Origin: a virus
DNA length: 64,000 bases
Virus record (IMG/VR): IMGVR_UViG_3300023110_002336
Span: 1-64,000 of that record
Direction: 5' to 3' (one strand)
In this document: in pieces, positions 1-7,575 of the stretch
How the letters are laid out: every line of letters starts with the position of its first letter
Numbering within the stretch: position 1 is the stretch's first letter
Position numbers and translations under genes: made by a program
The notes under the pieces: generated by a model
The model's database searches: none
Told to the model about the DNA's origin: nothing
Seen by the model: only the letters and a program-made list of their open reading frames with translations

Positions 1-1842
1 ACCAAGATTGTTAGTTCTGTAGGTGTTCATTTCGGGTGTTGGAACACTGCTGTAGTTTCTTGTTCTAGCACCTGCGGGTCGTTTATCGGTCGCTACCTTT
101 TGATAGACTTTGCCTTTTGCGCCTTGGGTAACGTATTTTTTACCTGTTCTCGCGCGCTTGCCGAGTGAGGGCGCTAGACGCGGTGAAGGACGAGAGCCGG
201 GAGGTGCTGCTAGAAGCGCGGATTCTTCGCCGCCGCCTGCTTCTTCGCCACCACCTTCGTCGCCGCCTAGATCAAGACCACCGCCTTCGTCGCCTCCACC
301 GAGGTCTAAGCCGCCACCTTCATCTCCACCGCCGAGGTCAAGACCACCTCCGCCTTCTCCGCCACCGCCGCCGCCTGCGGCTGCTTCGGCAACGCCCTCA
401 AGGGCTGTGTCGTGTTTGCGGTCGTAGAACATCTCGCGCTGGTTGCGTAGGAACTCTTCGTGAGACATTCCGAAAATGTTGTCGGCAACCCAGCGACGTG
501 AGAAGTAGCCTTCTGTTGCTGCGGCAGCAATGTCGAACTTGGTCTTCCAGTGCTCTAGTTCCTGTAGTTCCGCAATCTTGCTTGGGTTATTGAGAGCGAG
601 TTTGAAGTTCATAAGATCTTCACCTCTGTAACCAAGTGTGTAAAGGTGGATAATTCCAACCTTTTCTAGTTCGTGGATAACAGAACGCTGTAGACGCTGA
701 ATGGTGCGAGCAAAACGAATGTCTTTGGTCGCTAGTGTGGTTTTATCTTCCTGTGCTCCCTCACCCATTGTGAGATAAGCCTGCGGGATCTTAATAGCGG
801 AGAACATTTTGTCGCGGAGATACTTGATGTCGTCAATTTGTGTTGTGTTCTGTCCGCCAGCAAGTGACTGAATGTCGGTCACAGAACCAGCACGAATCGG
901 AATGTAGTAGTCCTCTTCGATTGATAGTGGGTTGTAGCGAAGATCGATGCGACCTGTGTCTTTATCAACAATTGTGTGTCTCTTCAACTGGGACACGATC
1001 TTCTGCATGTATTGCTCGACTTCTTGTGGAGGAATAGCGCCAACGTCAATCTTGAACACCTTGCGCTCTGAAGAACGAACAATGCGATAAGCCATCATTG
1101 CATCTTCCATTAGAGTCAACTGACGCCAGATGCGTCGTGCTGGCTCTAGGACAGATGTGCCGTAGGGTGAATACTTGTCGTTTCCAAGAATGCGGAAGTG
1201 GGCAACCTGCCAGTTCTCAAAGGTCATTCCTGCTGAGTTCCACTGATACTGGATATAGTTGGGGTTTGTGGCGTCCATTCCCTCTAGTCTCTCAACTTCT
1301 TGTAGGGGAAGAGCGATTGTAGATTTAATCCCAATCTCGTCATCAATATCAAGATAGAGGATGAAGTCGCCATACTTACACATTGTGCGGCACCAACCAA
1401 AGAGGTTGTGCTCTACGTTCATGATGTTGTGATAAAGAATGTTGAGAACGGCTTTGATTTCGTCATTGCGGCACTTGATGTTTAGCATCGGAGAGAGAGT
1501 AGAGAATGTTGTCATCTCGTCTGCATAGATGTCGAGTGCAGAAGCCAATTCTGGCATGTACTCCATTTGGTCAAAGTCAATGTAGCGCTCGGAACGACGC
1601 TGGTTTGCAATAGCGTTTGCAGCGATTGTGTCTAACGGGTTGTAGGACTGCTTCTTGAACTGCTGTCCTGACGCAGACTTGAATCTTGTAGAGTACTTAT
1701 CAAGGTGCTGCCTGCGAATCTTGCGACCAGACTCTGAGCGGTAGTTAATGATAGGACCAGAGAACAACCGAGTAAGAGACCTGAATAACTGGGAATCTCT
1801 ATTCGCTGGGTTGTTGCCTTGTTTTGGGTTTCGGGGTGCCAT
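1..1842 (-). CDS. Portal vertex protein, gp20-like (3' end beyond window)
   Basis: This frame is open from an ATG at 1842 to the window edge, giving 614 visible residues and no stop, so the C-terminus is missing. The portal forms the dodecameric ring at the unique capsid vertex through which DNA is packaged and ejected. The body (about residues 1-480) has the character of T4-like portals, including the stretch ALDIYADEMTTFS near residue 100 and a block around LRDKMFSAIKIPQAYLTMGE. It lies directly downstream of the large terminase, 8 bases away, the usual partner. T4 gp20 is 524 residues; here a Gly/Asp/Glu-rich repeat followed by a basic tail extends the C-terminus by more than 100 residues. 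The start is preceded by GTGAGAAAATAA, a purine-rich ribosome site. Portal identity is by recalled family resemblance and position. Confidence 0.88.
   Translation of the reverse strand, partial: MAPRNPKQGNNPANRDSQLFRSLTRLFSGPIINYRSESGRKIRRQHLDKYSTRFKSASGQQFKKQSYNPLDTIAANAIANQRRSERYIDFDQMEYMPELASALDIYADEMTTFSTLSPMLNIKCRNDEIKAVLNILYHNIMNVEHNLFGWCRTMCKYGDFILYLDIDDEIGIKSTIALPLQEVERLEGMDATNPNYIQYQWNSAGMTFENWQVAHFRILGNDKYSPYGTSVLEPARRIWRQLTLMEDAMMAYRIVRSSERKVFKIDVGAIPPQEVEQYMQKIVSQLKRHTIVDKDTGRIDLRYNPLSIEEDYYIPIRAGSVTDIQSLAGGQNTTQIDDIKYLRDKMFSAIKIPQAYLTMGEGAQEDKTTLATKDIRFARTIQRLQRSVIHELEKVGIIHLYTLGYRGEDLMNFKLALNNPSKIAELQELEHWKTKFDIAAAATEGYFSRRWVADNIFGMSHEEFLRNQREMFYDRKHDTALEGVAEAAAGGGGGGEGGGGLDLGGGDEGGGLDLGGGDEGGGLDLGGDEGGGEEAGGGEESALLAAPPGSRPSPRLAPSLGKRARTGKKYVTQGAKGKVYQKVATDKRPAGARTRNYSSVPTPEMNTYRTNNLG
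247..375 (-). repeat. Gly-rich tandem repeat inside the portal gene
   Basis: The portal reading frame holds about three imperfect copies of an 11-codon unit, GGGLDLGGGDE, preceded and followed by further glycine runs. On the plus strand this appears as a C-rich tract with repeated 'ccaccgccgaggtc' type units. It encodes a flexible acidic linker near the C-terminus. Such tandem DNA repeats can vary in copy number by slippage. Confidence 0.85.
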
Positions 1843-1850
1843 TTATTTTC

Positions 1851-3431
1851 TCACTTAATTATCCACATATATTGGGAATATAGATTTTTTGCTTCGTTCA
1901 TTTTACTAGTTGTGTCTTCGCCTGTGTAGCCAATTTGTCCTTTTATCTGCGTGTTTAGGGTTGTTCTCGAAGTCATGATGGCGTCTACGAATGCCTTCTG
2001 GTAGTTGAGGTCTCGGGCGTTTGATTGGAGGGCTGTGTCTCTAACCCAACAACAAATCGCAAGAGCCATTACCAAGTCGTCATTGTAGCCCCTCATGGCT
2101 TGTGGCTTCCCGTTGTACCAAATGAAAGTTCGGAACTCGTTTGCTAAACGCGAAGAATACGTCTTAACTAGTTTGTTTCTCATAAACTCTTCTAACTTGG
2201 CTACGATGAGAGGTCTGGTCTTACTTGTGGTTGAAAAGCCAGCGATTGCTCCCGACTTGTGTTCGCCAAGATGTTGATCGATGTATTCGTGTGTGGACTT
2301 GATAGAGTAATAGAGATTTGGGTAGCCGTACTCTACTAATTTATCTATGACGGTGTAACCAATGGAGTTATTTTCTACGACGAGCATGGCGTTACCAAAC
2401 TCTCTACCGACCTGATTTAGCATGTTGGCGTAGAGGTCAGGTGTTGGTTTGCCCATGTACTCTCCGATGATTTCCATCGTTTCAAGTTTCAGAATGTGGA
2501 ACGTAGAACTATCTGCGCCGTCGCCTCGGGCAACGTCTGCGGACATGAGATAGTTACAACTTGGGTCGTACTCTTCCCATAGCCAGAAGTTTCTATCAAA
2601 GCCTGTCTTGTGTTTTGGCTCTTTGATGTTGGACATGATCCATTCCATGTTCTCTGGATCGATAACAGTTTCACCAGAAGTATTGAAGTTACACTCCAAC
2701 TCCTGAGCGATCTGTCTTCTGGACATGTTCTTGGTTTCTTTCTTGAACCATTCTTCATCTCTGTCTGGGTGAACCCACCACATAAGCGTCGTGAGATTGA
2801 AATTATTATCATTGGTCTCGGCACCTACGCAGGTTTTATGGAACCAGTTACCAACACCGTTTGGCGTGGAGATAGCGATACAGCGACCACCAGTTGATAG
2901 TGTTGGGTATAGACCAGTCCATAGTTCTTCTAGACCCTCGATGTGTGCAGCCTCGTCAAGAACGAGGAGGGATAGTGCTTCAGAACGACCAGCGTCGCCA
3001 GAGGTGGAGGCAGCCTTGATAGAAGAACCATTGGACAACTCGAAGGACGTGCGGTTGTCGGTTGTAATGTTTGCAATCCTGATCCAGTCAGGAAGGTTCT
3101 TCATAATGTTCTTGACTTTTCGGACCAAGTTGCCTGCTGTTTCAAACTTGGTCGCCATAACAAGAATGGTCTTGTCGCGGTGGAACAACATCATCCAAAC
3201 AATGTAGCCAGCCGTGATCGTTGAGATACCTAGCTGGCGACCCTTGTTGATGATGTTGAAGCGGTAGTCGTTGAAATCTTCTAGCAGTTGATCCTGATAA
3301 TCAAATGTCTTAAACAACATAAGCCCGTGCATCGGGTGAGAGATGCGGGCATAGTTTTTTAGGAAGTAAGAAGGATCTTTACCACACTTAACGACTTCTT
3401 TCAGTATTTGTTGTTTCGTTAACTTTGGCAT
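1851..3431 (-). CDS. Terminase large subunit, gp17-like (TerL)
   Basis: This is the ATPase-nuclease motor that packages DNA into the prohead through the portal encoded next to it. The 526 residues show the ordered motifs of the family. The P-loop region is NKGRQLGIST (62-71), Walker B is LLVLDE with D159/E160, and the coupling motif is AISTPNG (186-192). A C-terminal RNase H-fold nuclease follows, with acidic residues in SADVARGDG (D299), VVEN (E353) and GYNDDLVMA (D451/D452). The P-loop lacks the usual Lys before Ser/Thr and has Ile69 instead; upstream K63/R65 may substitute, as known for other large terminases. Length is somewhat below T4 gp17 (610). The start ATG has AAAGAAAG just upstream. 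Confidence in function is high. Confidence 0.95.
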   Translation of the reverse strand: MPKLTKQQILKEVVKCGKDPSYFLKNYARISHPMHGLMLFKTFDYQDQLLEDFNDYRFNIINKGRQLGISTITAGYIVWMMLFHRDKTILVMATKFETAGNLVRKVKNIMKNLPDWIRIANITTDNRTSFELSNGSSIKAASTSGDAGRSEALSLLVLDEAAHIEGLEELWTGLYPTLSTGGRCIAISTPNGVGNWFHKTCVGAETNDNNFNLTTLMWWVHPDRDEEWFKKETKNMSRRQIAQELECNFNTSGETVIDPENMEWIMSNIKEPKHKTGFDRNFWLWEEYDPSCNYLMSADVARGDGADSSTFHILKLETMEIIGEYMGKPTPDLYANMLNQVGREFGNAMLVVENNSIGYTVIDKLVEYGYPNLYYSIKSTHEYIDQHLGEHKSGAIAGFSTTSKTRPLIVAKLEEFMRNKLVKTYSSRLANEFRTFIWYNGKPQAMRGYNDDLVMALAICCWVRDTALQSNARDLNYQKAFVDAIMTSRTTLNTQIKGQIGYTGEDTTSKMNEAKNLYSQYMWIIK

Positions 3432-3442
3432 TCATCTTTCTT

Positions 3443-3991
3443 TTATTCTTTTTTGCCAGAGTTTGCGGGTCTCTTGTCGTTAGGGGCACGCTTACCATAA
3501 CCACCTTGCTTCATAAAGGCTTCCCAGCCAGCAGCGAGTTTGTCTTCTGTGGCTTCGCCAACAACAGCAACCTCTTCCATCCCACCAATCTTGTAGGTCA
3601 TGCAAGCAGTAACCCAAGAACGGACGCGGGATGAGTTCTCAACGCGAATGTCAATCTCGCCTTCTTTGGTGAGAGACACAGAGCCAGCGCCTAGTTTGCG
3701 TGCTTCTTTCTTTAAGAACTTGATGATCTCGTTCATCTGCGATTCAACATCTGACTCAAAGCCGTTAGCGTAGACTTCCTTGAGTTGGACCTCAGACTGG
3801 TAAGAAAGGGTCATCATGTTGCCGTGGAACTTGACACCGAAGCCGTCCATAACACGCTTGTCAATAAGAGGGCTGCCCTCTTCTCTTTTTAGTCCTGCCT
3901 TGATTGCTTCGCCGTCTGCGTCGTGTGCTCCGTCGTAAGCGTTTGCTGCGGCTTGTGATAGAGCCTGAACGATTTCGTAAACTGTTGCCAT
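3443..3991 (-). CDS. Conserved-looking phage protein of unknown function upstream of TerL
   Basis: The 182-residue product is soluble, with no signal peptide or membrane segment. It begins with an Ala-rich helix (residues 1-30), has a mixed alpha/beta middle, and ends in a basic Gly/Lys/Pro-rich tail after KQGGYGKRAP. The ATG overlaps the stop of the preceding gene by one base (TAATG), so translation is probably coupled. Its place immediately before the large terminase invites the idea of a small terminase subunit. I see no helix-turn-helix or coiled-coil pattern that would support it, so I leave the function open. Confidence 0.7.
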   Translation of the reverse strand: MATVYEIVQALSQAAANAYDGAHDADGEAIKAGLKREEGSPLIDKRVMDGFGVKFHGNMMTLSYQSEVQLKEVYANGFESDVESQMNEIIKFLKKEARKLGAGSVSLTKEGEIDIRVENSSRVRSWVTACMTYKIGGMEEVAVVGEATEDKLAAGWEAFMKQGGYGKRAPNDKRPANSGKKE

Positions 3992-4533
3992 TATTCCATT
4001 CCTTTGTTGTGCTTGCCATCTAAATAGTGGTAAACTTTACCTAAATAGTCGGCAGCAAGAGTAATTTTTGCTTGAACCCAGCCGGGTAGGTCAGAGTATT
4101 CTGAAGCGAGTTGAGAGACCTTGGGGGCGTATTCTTCTAGTTTGTGAAGATCTGATAGAGCCATGTGGACTTCGTGGTCATCATCTTCTATACCACCGGG
4201 CATCATTTGCTGTTCGTAGCCCTCTTTGACCATTCTTTTTTGTATTTGTTTCATAGCCTTTTCAAGAAAAGTTCTATGTTGTAGCAAATCGACACCTTCT
4301 GTTGAAGCAAGATCGGAGATAAACTTTTCTAACTGATCTACAATCTTCTGCTCTTGTGGTGTGAACTCTCCACTTGTATCTTTAATTCTTTCTCTAGAAG
4401 TCTTGATTCTCTGCGTAGAAGACATAGAGCCTGTCTTTAGCTTTGTAGCGTTCTTGTCGCCAATGTCTACTCGTTCTTCTTCTGCTTCTTTGAGAACTTC
4501 TCTGATTAGCTCTCTTAATTCACTAGCTTTCAT
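3991..4533 (-). CDS. Leader-bearing small protein, candidate internal head protein
   Basis: I place the start at the ATG at 4533 because GGAG lies just upstream; a longer frame reaching 4608 would have to use a non-ATG start and would overlap the previous gene extensively. The 180-residue product opens with MKASELRELIREVLKEAEEE, an amphipathic helix of the kind shared by four other proteins in this window, with I-R-E at 10-12 and L-K-E at 14-16. The rest is charged and helical, with a QKIVDQLEKFI segment and an acidic stretch around GGIEDDDHEVH, and no membrane segment. It overlaps the upstream zinc-ribbon gene by 11 bases. I infer it may be targeted to the prohead; otherwise the function is unknown. 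Confidence 0.65.
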   Translation of the reverse strand: MKASELRELIREVLKEAEEERVDIGDKNATKLKTGSMSSTQRIKTSRERIKDTSGEFTPQEQKIVDQLEKFISDLASTEGVDLLQHRTFLEKAMKQIQKRMVKEGYEQQMMPGGIEDDDHEVHMALSDLHKLEEYAPKVSQLASEYSDLPGWVQAKITLAADYLGKVYHYLDGKHNKGME

Positions 4534-4903
4534 CTGGTCTCCATCCTTTTTTCCATCGTTCTTCTCTTCCCTCAACCCATTTGATGTAGCACTTGTAGCA
4601 GCATTCAAACTTTACAAGTGAGACATCATCTCTGGTTGAGTATGAGAACGAACCACAAACAGGACATCCCGTTTTGGATTCTCTATTAAGTAGTTTTCTT
4701 GAGACCTTTATTCCATTTAGTTCTACTTTATCGTTGGCTTCATCATTTTTCTTTTGTTTCTTGTAGAGTTCTCGCATCTGTTCCAGATAGACTTTCTCTT
4801 TGTTCTCGTCCCAATCTGCTTTGGGGTTCTGGATTGCTTCTTCGCCATACTTTTGTGCGATAGCCTGCTCTACCTTTACGATGTAATCTGGGTCTTTACT
4901 CAT
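4523..4903 (-). CDS. Small zinc-ribbon protein
   Basis: I use the ATG at 4903 (MSKDPDY), which overlaps the previous stop as ATGA and has GGTGGGG upstream; a longer frame would need a TTG start. The 126-residue product has a helical, Lys/Glu-rich N-terminal half and a C-terminal zinc-binding module: CPVC at residues 80-83 paired with CCYKC at 101-105. It ends in a basic Trp-rich segment. This layout suits a nucleic-acid or protein-binding zinc ribbon, but no specific family is recognised. It is flanked by small virion or lysis candidates. Confidence 0.68.
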   Translation of the reverse strand: MSKDPDYIVKVEQAIAQKYGEEAIQNPKADWDENKEKVYLEQMRELYKKQKKNDEANDKVELNGIKVSRKLLNRESKTGCPVCGSFSYSTRDDVSLVKFECCYKCYIKWVEGREERWKKGWRPDES

Positions 4904-5448
4904 TGTCCCCACCAAACCTCTTCGCCTCTGCGATAAAATTTTGTTTGTTCAAACTTGGTTTCGTCTATAAAATGGTCGTCTCTAAATCTACAATAGTTGT
5001 TTGGCTGTAGGGCAAACTGCCCATCTTCAAGGGAAACAAGGTTCAGTGGTTTATGCTCTTGTGGATAGCGGTCAAAGCCATCGGTCCAGTCAATTATTAT
5101 GCCTGTGTGTCGTCCTTTCCACCCATAGCGGAATAGTTCAACCTCAAGACCTTCTAGATACTTTGCGTGCCACGCTTCTATGTTTGGACCCATAGCAGTC
5201 CACGGAATCAAGTCGTTATGTGGTTTTTCTTTCCAAGTATCTGGTCCGTGAAAGTTTGACATCGCGTGGAGCGGCAAACCAGACCAGTGAGCACCGCTTT
5301 CCAATAGAACATGTGCCATAGGAATCTGTCCCTCTCTAGAATGTATACCATGCCACAGGGCATAAGTGTAGCCTTCGGGCATCTTGGGTCCAAGATATTT
5401 GTTGTTTACCCAAACATAAATGTGAAAAGGAAGATTGGTGTGCTTCAT
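4900..5448 (-). CDS. Unrecognised soluble protein, 182 residues
   Basis: The ATG at 5448 (MKHTNLPFHIYVW) overlaps the preceding stop as ATGA, which decides the start over a longer frame to 5517. The product is rich in Trp, His and Tyr, has no membrane segment, and contains repeated short patterns such as YALWHGIHSREGQ, HVLLESGAHWSGLPLHAM and GIIIDWTDGFDR. The density of His and aromatic residues suggests a compact globular domain, perhaps metal- or ligand-binding, but I do not recognise a family. Its coupling to the spanin-like pair upstream is by overlap only. Confidence 0.68.
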   Translation of the reverse strand: MKHTNLPFHIYVWVNNKYLGPKMPEGYTYALWHGIHSREGQIPMAHVLLESGAHWSGLPLHAMSNFHGPDTWKEKPHNDLIPWTAMGPNIEAWHAKYLEGLEVELFRYGWKGRHTGIIIDWTDGFDRYPQEHKPLNLVSLEDGQFALQPNNYCRFRDDHFIDETKFEQTKFYRRGEEVWWGQ

Positions 5449-5852
5449 TGCGTCGCCTGACCTATTCCGTAGTAGGTAGCACCACCGGCTGCTATTCCAA
5501 TCGCAAACCACATCCACTTGTAGGCTGGTGATTGCTTCTTGATAATCTTTTGTAGTTCGTCAATCTCGGTGTCTTTCTCAATCACCATTGTCGTATGTTT
5601 CTGGTTGAGAGCGTTGTAACGAATCTTTTCTTTTTCTAGCTCTAGGATAAACTCGCTTTCTTTTTTCTCGATTGTTCTCGTCCATTCGATCTCGCACTCT
5701 TGCTTGATTTTGTCTGGTGTTACGAGAACCTCTGATAAAGCCTCGGGATTGAGGACGATTCCCTCTATTGGAGAACGCTCGCCCTGATCTACAAAAGTGA
5801 ATTCAGAACCAGCGAAGGCTAGTGTAGTAAATAATAAAATGCTAGGGAACAT
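5445..5852 (-). CDS. Exported coiled-coil membrane protein, spanin-like partner
   Basis: The 135-residue product starts with a signal-peptide-like stretch (MFPSILLFTTLAFAGS, cleavage likely after AFA). It continues with a Glu/Lys-rich coiled coil (about 45-105) and ends with a transmembrane segment (about 110-131, WMWFAIGIAAGGATYYG). The gene overlaps the preceding N-anchored coiled-coil gene by 11 bases, an arrangement seen in two-component spanins that disrupt the outer membrane at lysis. It lacks a lipobox cysteine, so it is not a normal outer-membrane lipoprotein spanin. A virion or envelope role is possible instead. The function is inferred from architecture alone. Confidence 0.62.
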   Translation of the reverse strand: MFPSILLFTTLAFAGSEFTFVDQGERSPIEGIVLNPEALSEVLVTPDKIKQECEIEWTRTIEKKESEFILELEKEKIRYNALNQKHTTMVIEKDTEIDELQKIIKKQSPAYKWMWFAIGIAAGGATYYGIGQATQ

Positions 5853-6222
5853 AAGTGAATCCGTAAGTTTGTTCTATTTGAAGGCGTAGTTTGTCTTTAT
5901 CTTTTCTGTAATCTCTCACTATGCCTTTCTTGCGTTTATCAATCTCTTTTGATAAATCCATTAAAGCGTCTTGATAGCGCAGTTCAAGTTGTTCGTTTCT
6001 GATTCTGAAATCTTCAAGTGCCTTATCTCGTTGTTTTAGTTCTTCTTCGTGAATCTCTTGTAGTTCGGTTATTTGTGTTTTTAGAGACTCTTGGGAGATT
6101 TGCTGCGCTTTGATAATGTTGTGAACGTCGTAGCGTCCTTTCGCAAACACAACAAGAAGGAGCAGGACAAGCCCGATCTCCTTCCAGTGTTTTAGACAGA
6201 AAGCTAAAATCTTTTCTTTCAT
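5842..6222 (-). CDS. Membrane-anchored coiled-coil protein, i-spanin-like
   Basis: The 126-residue product has a short basic N-terminus, one transmembrane segment at about residues 15-28 (EIGLVLLLLVVFAKG) and a long coiled coil for most of the rest. It ends in YGFTYVP. N-in membrane anchor plus periplasmic coiled coil is the architecture of inner-membrane spanins such as lambda Rz. Its 3' end overlaps the next gene, itself an exported coiled-coil protein, by 11 bases. A holin-like gene lies two genes upstream. There is no sequence match I can name, so spanin is an inference. Confidence 0.62.
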   Translation of the reverse strand: MKEKILAFCLKHWKEIGLVLLLLVVFAKGRYDVHNIIKAQQISQESLKTQITELQEIHEEELKQRDKALEDFRIRNEQLELRYQDALMDLSKEIDKRKKGIVRDYRKDKDKLRLQIEQTYGFTYVP

Positions 6223-6225
6223 TAT

Positions 6226-6852
6226 TTATTTCTTCATTGTTGTGCCACCACCAGAATGGCGCTTACCCCCAATCGCATCGGTGTAAGCATTTGCAACCTT
6301 CAAGAGTTCTTTGATAGGCATGTTAACTTTTTCAATTGTCATTTTTTTCGCATCTTCTGGGTTTTGCGAATTATAAATTATTGTTGCTGCCCATCTATGG
6401 TGACCATCAAGCAGATAGTTATCAGCAGATACTAAGATAGAAGCATTCCAAGGAGCCCAGTCTATCTTGGGATCTGCACCTGCTTTAGCTTTCTTCAATG
6501 CATTGTCCATATAAATGTCTGTTTGTGTTGGCTTGAGGTCGGATGGATCAACATTAGGTATTTCCCTAACTTCTACCTGATCACCTTCAGGGTATGCACC
6601 TGCATCATCTGATGAATCTAGATATGCTCTTGTGGCAGCACCAAGATCTGGGATCTTTTGTGGTTCATTTGTCTCTAGTCCCTTGGGAGGTGGCGCTTCC
6701 AATTCCTTTTCAAATGCGTCCGCATCTGGAATCTGCGGCATATTAGCCCTCTTTGTTCCATAGGCACCTTTACAGGCTGCGGGGAAGTTTGTACAAAAAT
6801 CATTGCTTTGTTCTTTGAGGTAGCCTCTCCAGCTTTCCATTATAAGTTTCAT
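6226..6852 (-). CDS. ParB/sulfiredoxin-fold protein with capsid-targeting-like leader
   Basis: The 208-residue product contains ILVSADNYLLDGHHRWAA at about 139-156. The DGHHR box is the hallmark of the ParB/Srx fold, used by ParB-like nucleases and CTPases to bind nucleotide or DNA. The N-terminus MKLIMESWRGYLKEQ is notable: read from its second Met, MESWRGYLKE aligns position by position in pattern with the T4 capsid-targeting sequence (aromatic at 4 and 7, I/L at 8, Glu at 10). Between leader and domain is a Pro/Asp-rich linker (about 40-110). The first ATG is preferred since AAAGGA sits 10 bases upstream. I infer a DNA-active protein packaged in the head; catalytic activity is unproven. 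Confidence 0.75.
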   Translation of the reverse strand: MKLIMESWRGYLKEQSNDFCTNFPAACKGAYGTKRANMPQIPDADAFEKELEAPPPKGLETNEPQKIPDLGAATRAYLDSSDDAGAYPEGDQVEVREIPNVDPSDLKPTQTDIYMDNALKKAKAGADPKIDWAPWNASILVSADNYLLDGHHRWAATIIYNSQNPEDAKKMTIEKVNMPIKELLKVANAYTDAIGGKRHSGGGTTMKK

Positions 6853-6853
6853 T

Positions 6854-7057
6854 TTATTCTAGTCCTTTTAATTTCACAATAGCGTCAATCACAGACTGAC
6901 CACCGAGGTAGAGACCTGAGATAATAACCCAGTCGCCTGATTCTAGACCGCCCCATAGCATTAGACCTGTGGCGGCAATCCACACAAGTAACTTGCGGGA
7001 AGTAATCTTTTCTACGCCTTTATCAAGTAGGGCTTGTTTGGTTTCTTCGCTCATCAT
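6854..7057 (-). CDS. Small two-helix membrane protein, holin-like
   Basis: The 67-residue product has a charged N-terminus, transmembrane segments at about 23-38 (LLVWIAATGLMLWGG) and 43-61 (WVIISGLYLGGQSVIDAIV), and a short charged tail. Size and topology fit class II holins, which permeabilise the inner membrane at lysis. The first ATG at 7057 overlaps the upstream stop by four bases; a second ATG at 7054 is also possible. Spanin-like genes follow one gene later, which supports a lysis role, but no endolysin is adjacent. Other two-helix phage membrane proteins look similar, so holin is tentative. Confidence 0.6.
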   Translation of the reverse strand: MMSEETKQALLDKGVEKITSRKLLVWIAATGLMLWGGLESGDWVIISGLYLGGQSVIDAIVKLKGLE

Positions 7058-7575
7058 TTGGCACCCATCTTAACTAGTTGCTCGTAGATCATTCCGATGA
7101 GAACCGGAAGGGACATAGTGGCAATAAGGGGAGCCATCTTGGCCATGGCATCCTTGAAGATCATTATGTTTTCTGCGTTGATGTTAGCAAGTTCTGGAGA
7201 CTCCATCACTGGCTCGGTGGTGCCTTCTTGGAATACTCCATCGTCTGCTCCTATCATTCTTTCAAGTGCAGCCATGTCGGGCGGACTAAAGCCAGCCTGT
7301 TTTAACATTCCCATTCCCATTGAAGCCATCTTCAATGGATCGCTGCTGGCTCCTGCTGTTACAAGATAGTTAGAGAGTATGGAAATAGCATCATCTACTT
7401 TAGTTGTAACCATGCGCTCCATTTCTTGAGCGACCTGATCCATAGCGCCGCCTTTTTCCATTCCTGCTGGAACAGCATCGTCGTCGTATGGGTCGTCCAT
7501 CATAGTAAGACCATCCATCTCGGACATAATTTCTTCCTTGATTAGATCAAGTAATGCTGACTTTTTGATTTTCAT
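7054..7575 (-). CDS. Leader-bearing protein, candidate internal head protein
   Basis: The 173-residue product begins MKIKKSALLDLIKEEI, nearly identical in plan to the leader of the gene just upstream, with I-K-E at residues 12-14. After it come an acidic Met/Asp-rich stretch (about 20-45) and a long Met/Ala-rich helical region. A hydrophobic C-terminal segment follows (about 145-168, AKMAPLIATMSLPVLIGMIYEQ) that may be membrane-active. The start overlaps the previous stop as ATGA. A leader recruiting it to the prohead, then release of a membrane-active body, would resemble an ejection protein, but this is inference. Confidence 0.68.
   Translation of the reverse strand: MKIKKSALLDLIKEEIMSEMDGLTMMDDPYDDDAVPAGMEKGGAMDQVAQEMERMVTTKVDDAISILSNYLVTAGASSDPLKMASMGMGMLKQAGFSPPDMAALERMIGADDGVFQEGTTEPVMESPELANINAENIMIFKDAMAKMAPLIATMSLPVLIGMIYEQLVKMGAK

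Noticed and set aside
110-593. Plus-strand Pro- and Arg-rich open frames near the left end
   Set aside because: They are the complement of the Gly-rich repeat in the portal gene; composition is a by-product and no ribosome site or coding logic supports them.
3443-3991. Small terminase subunit
   Set aside because: Position before TerL is suggestive but no helix-turn-helix or coiled-coil oligomerisation pattern is visible.
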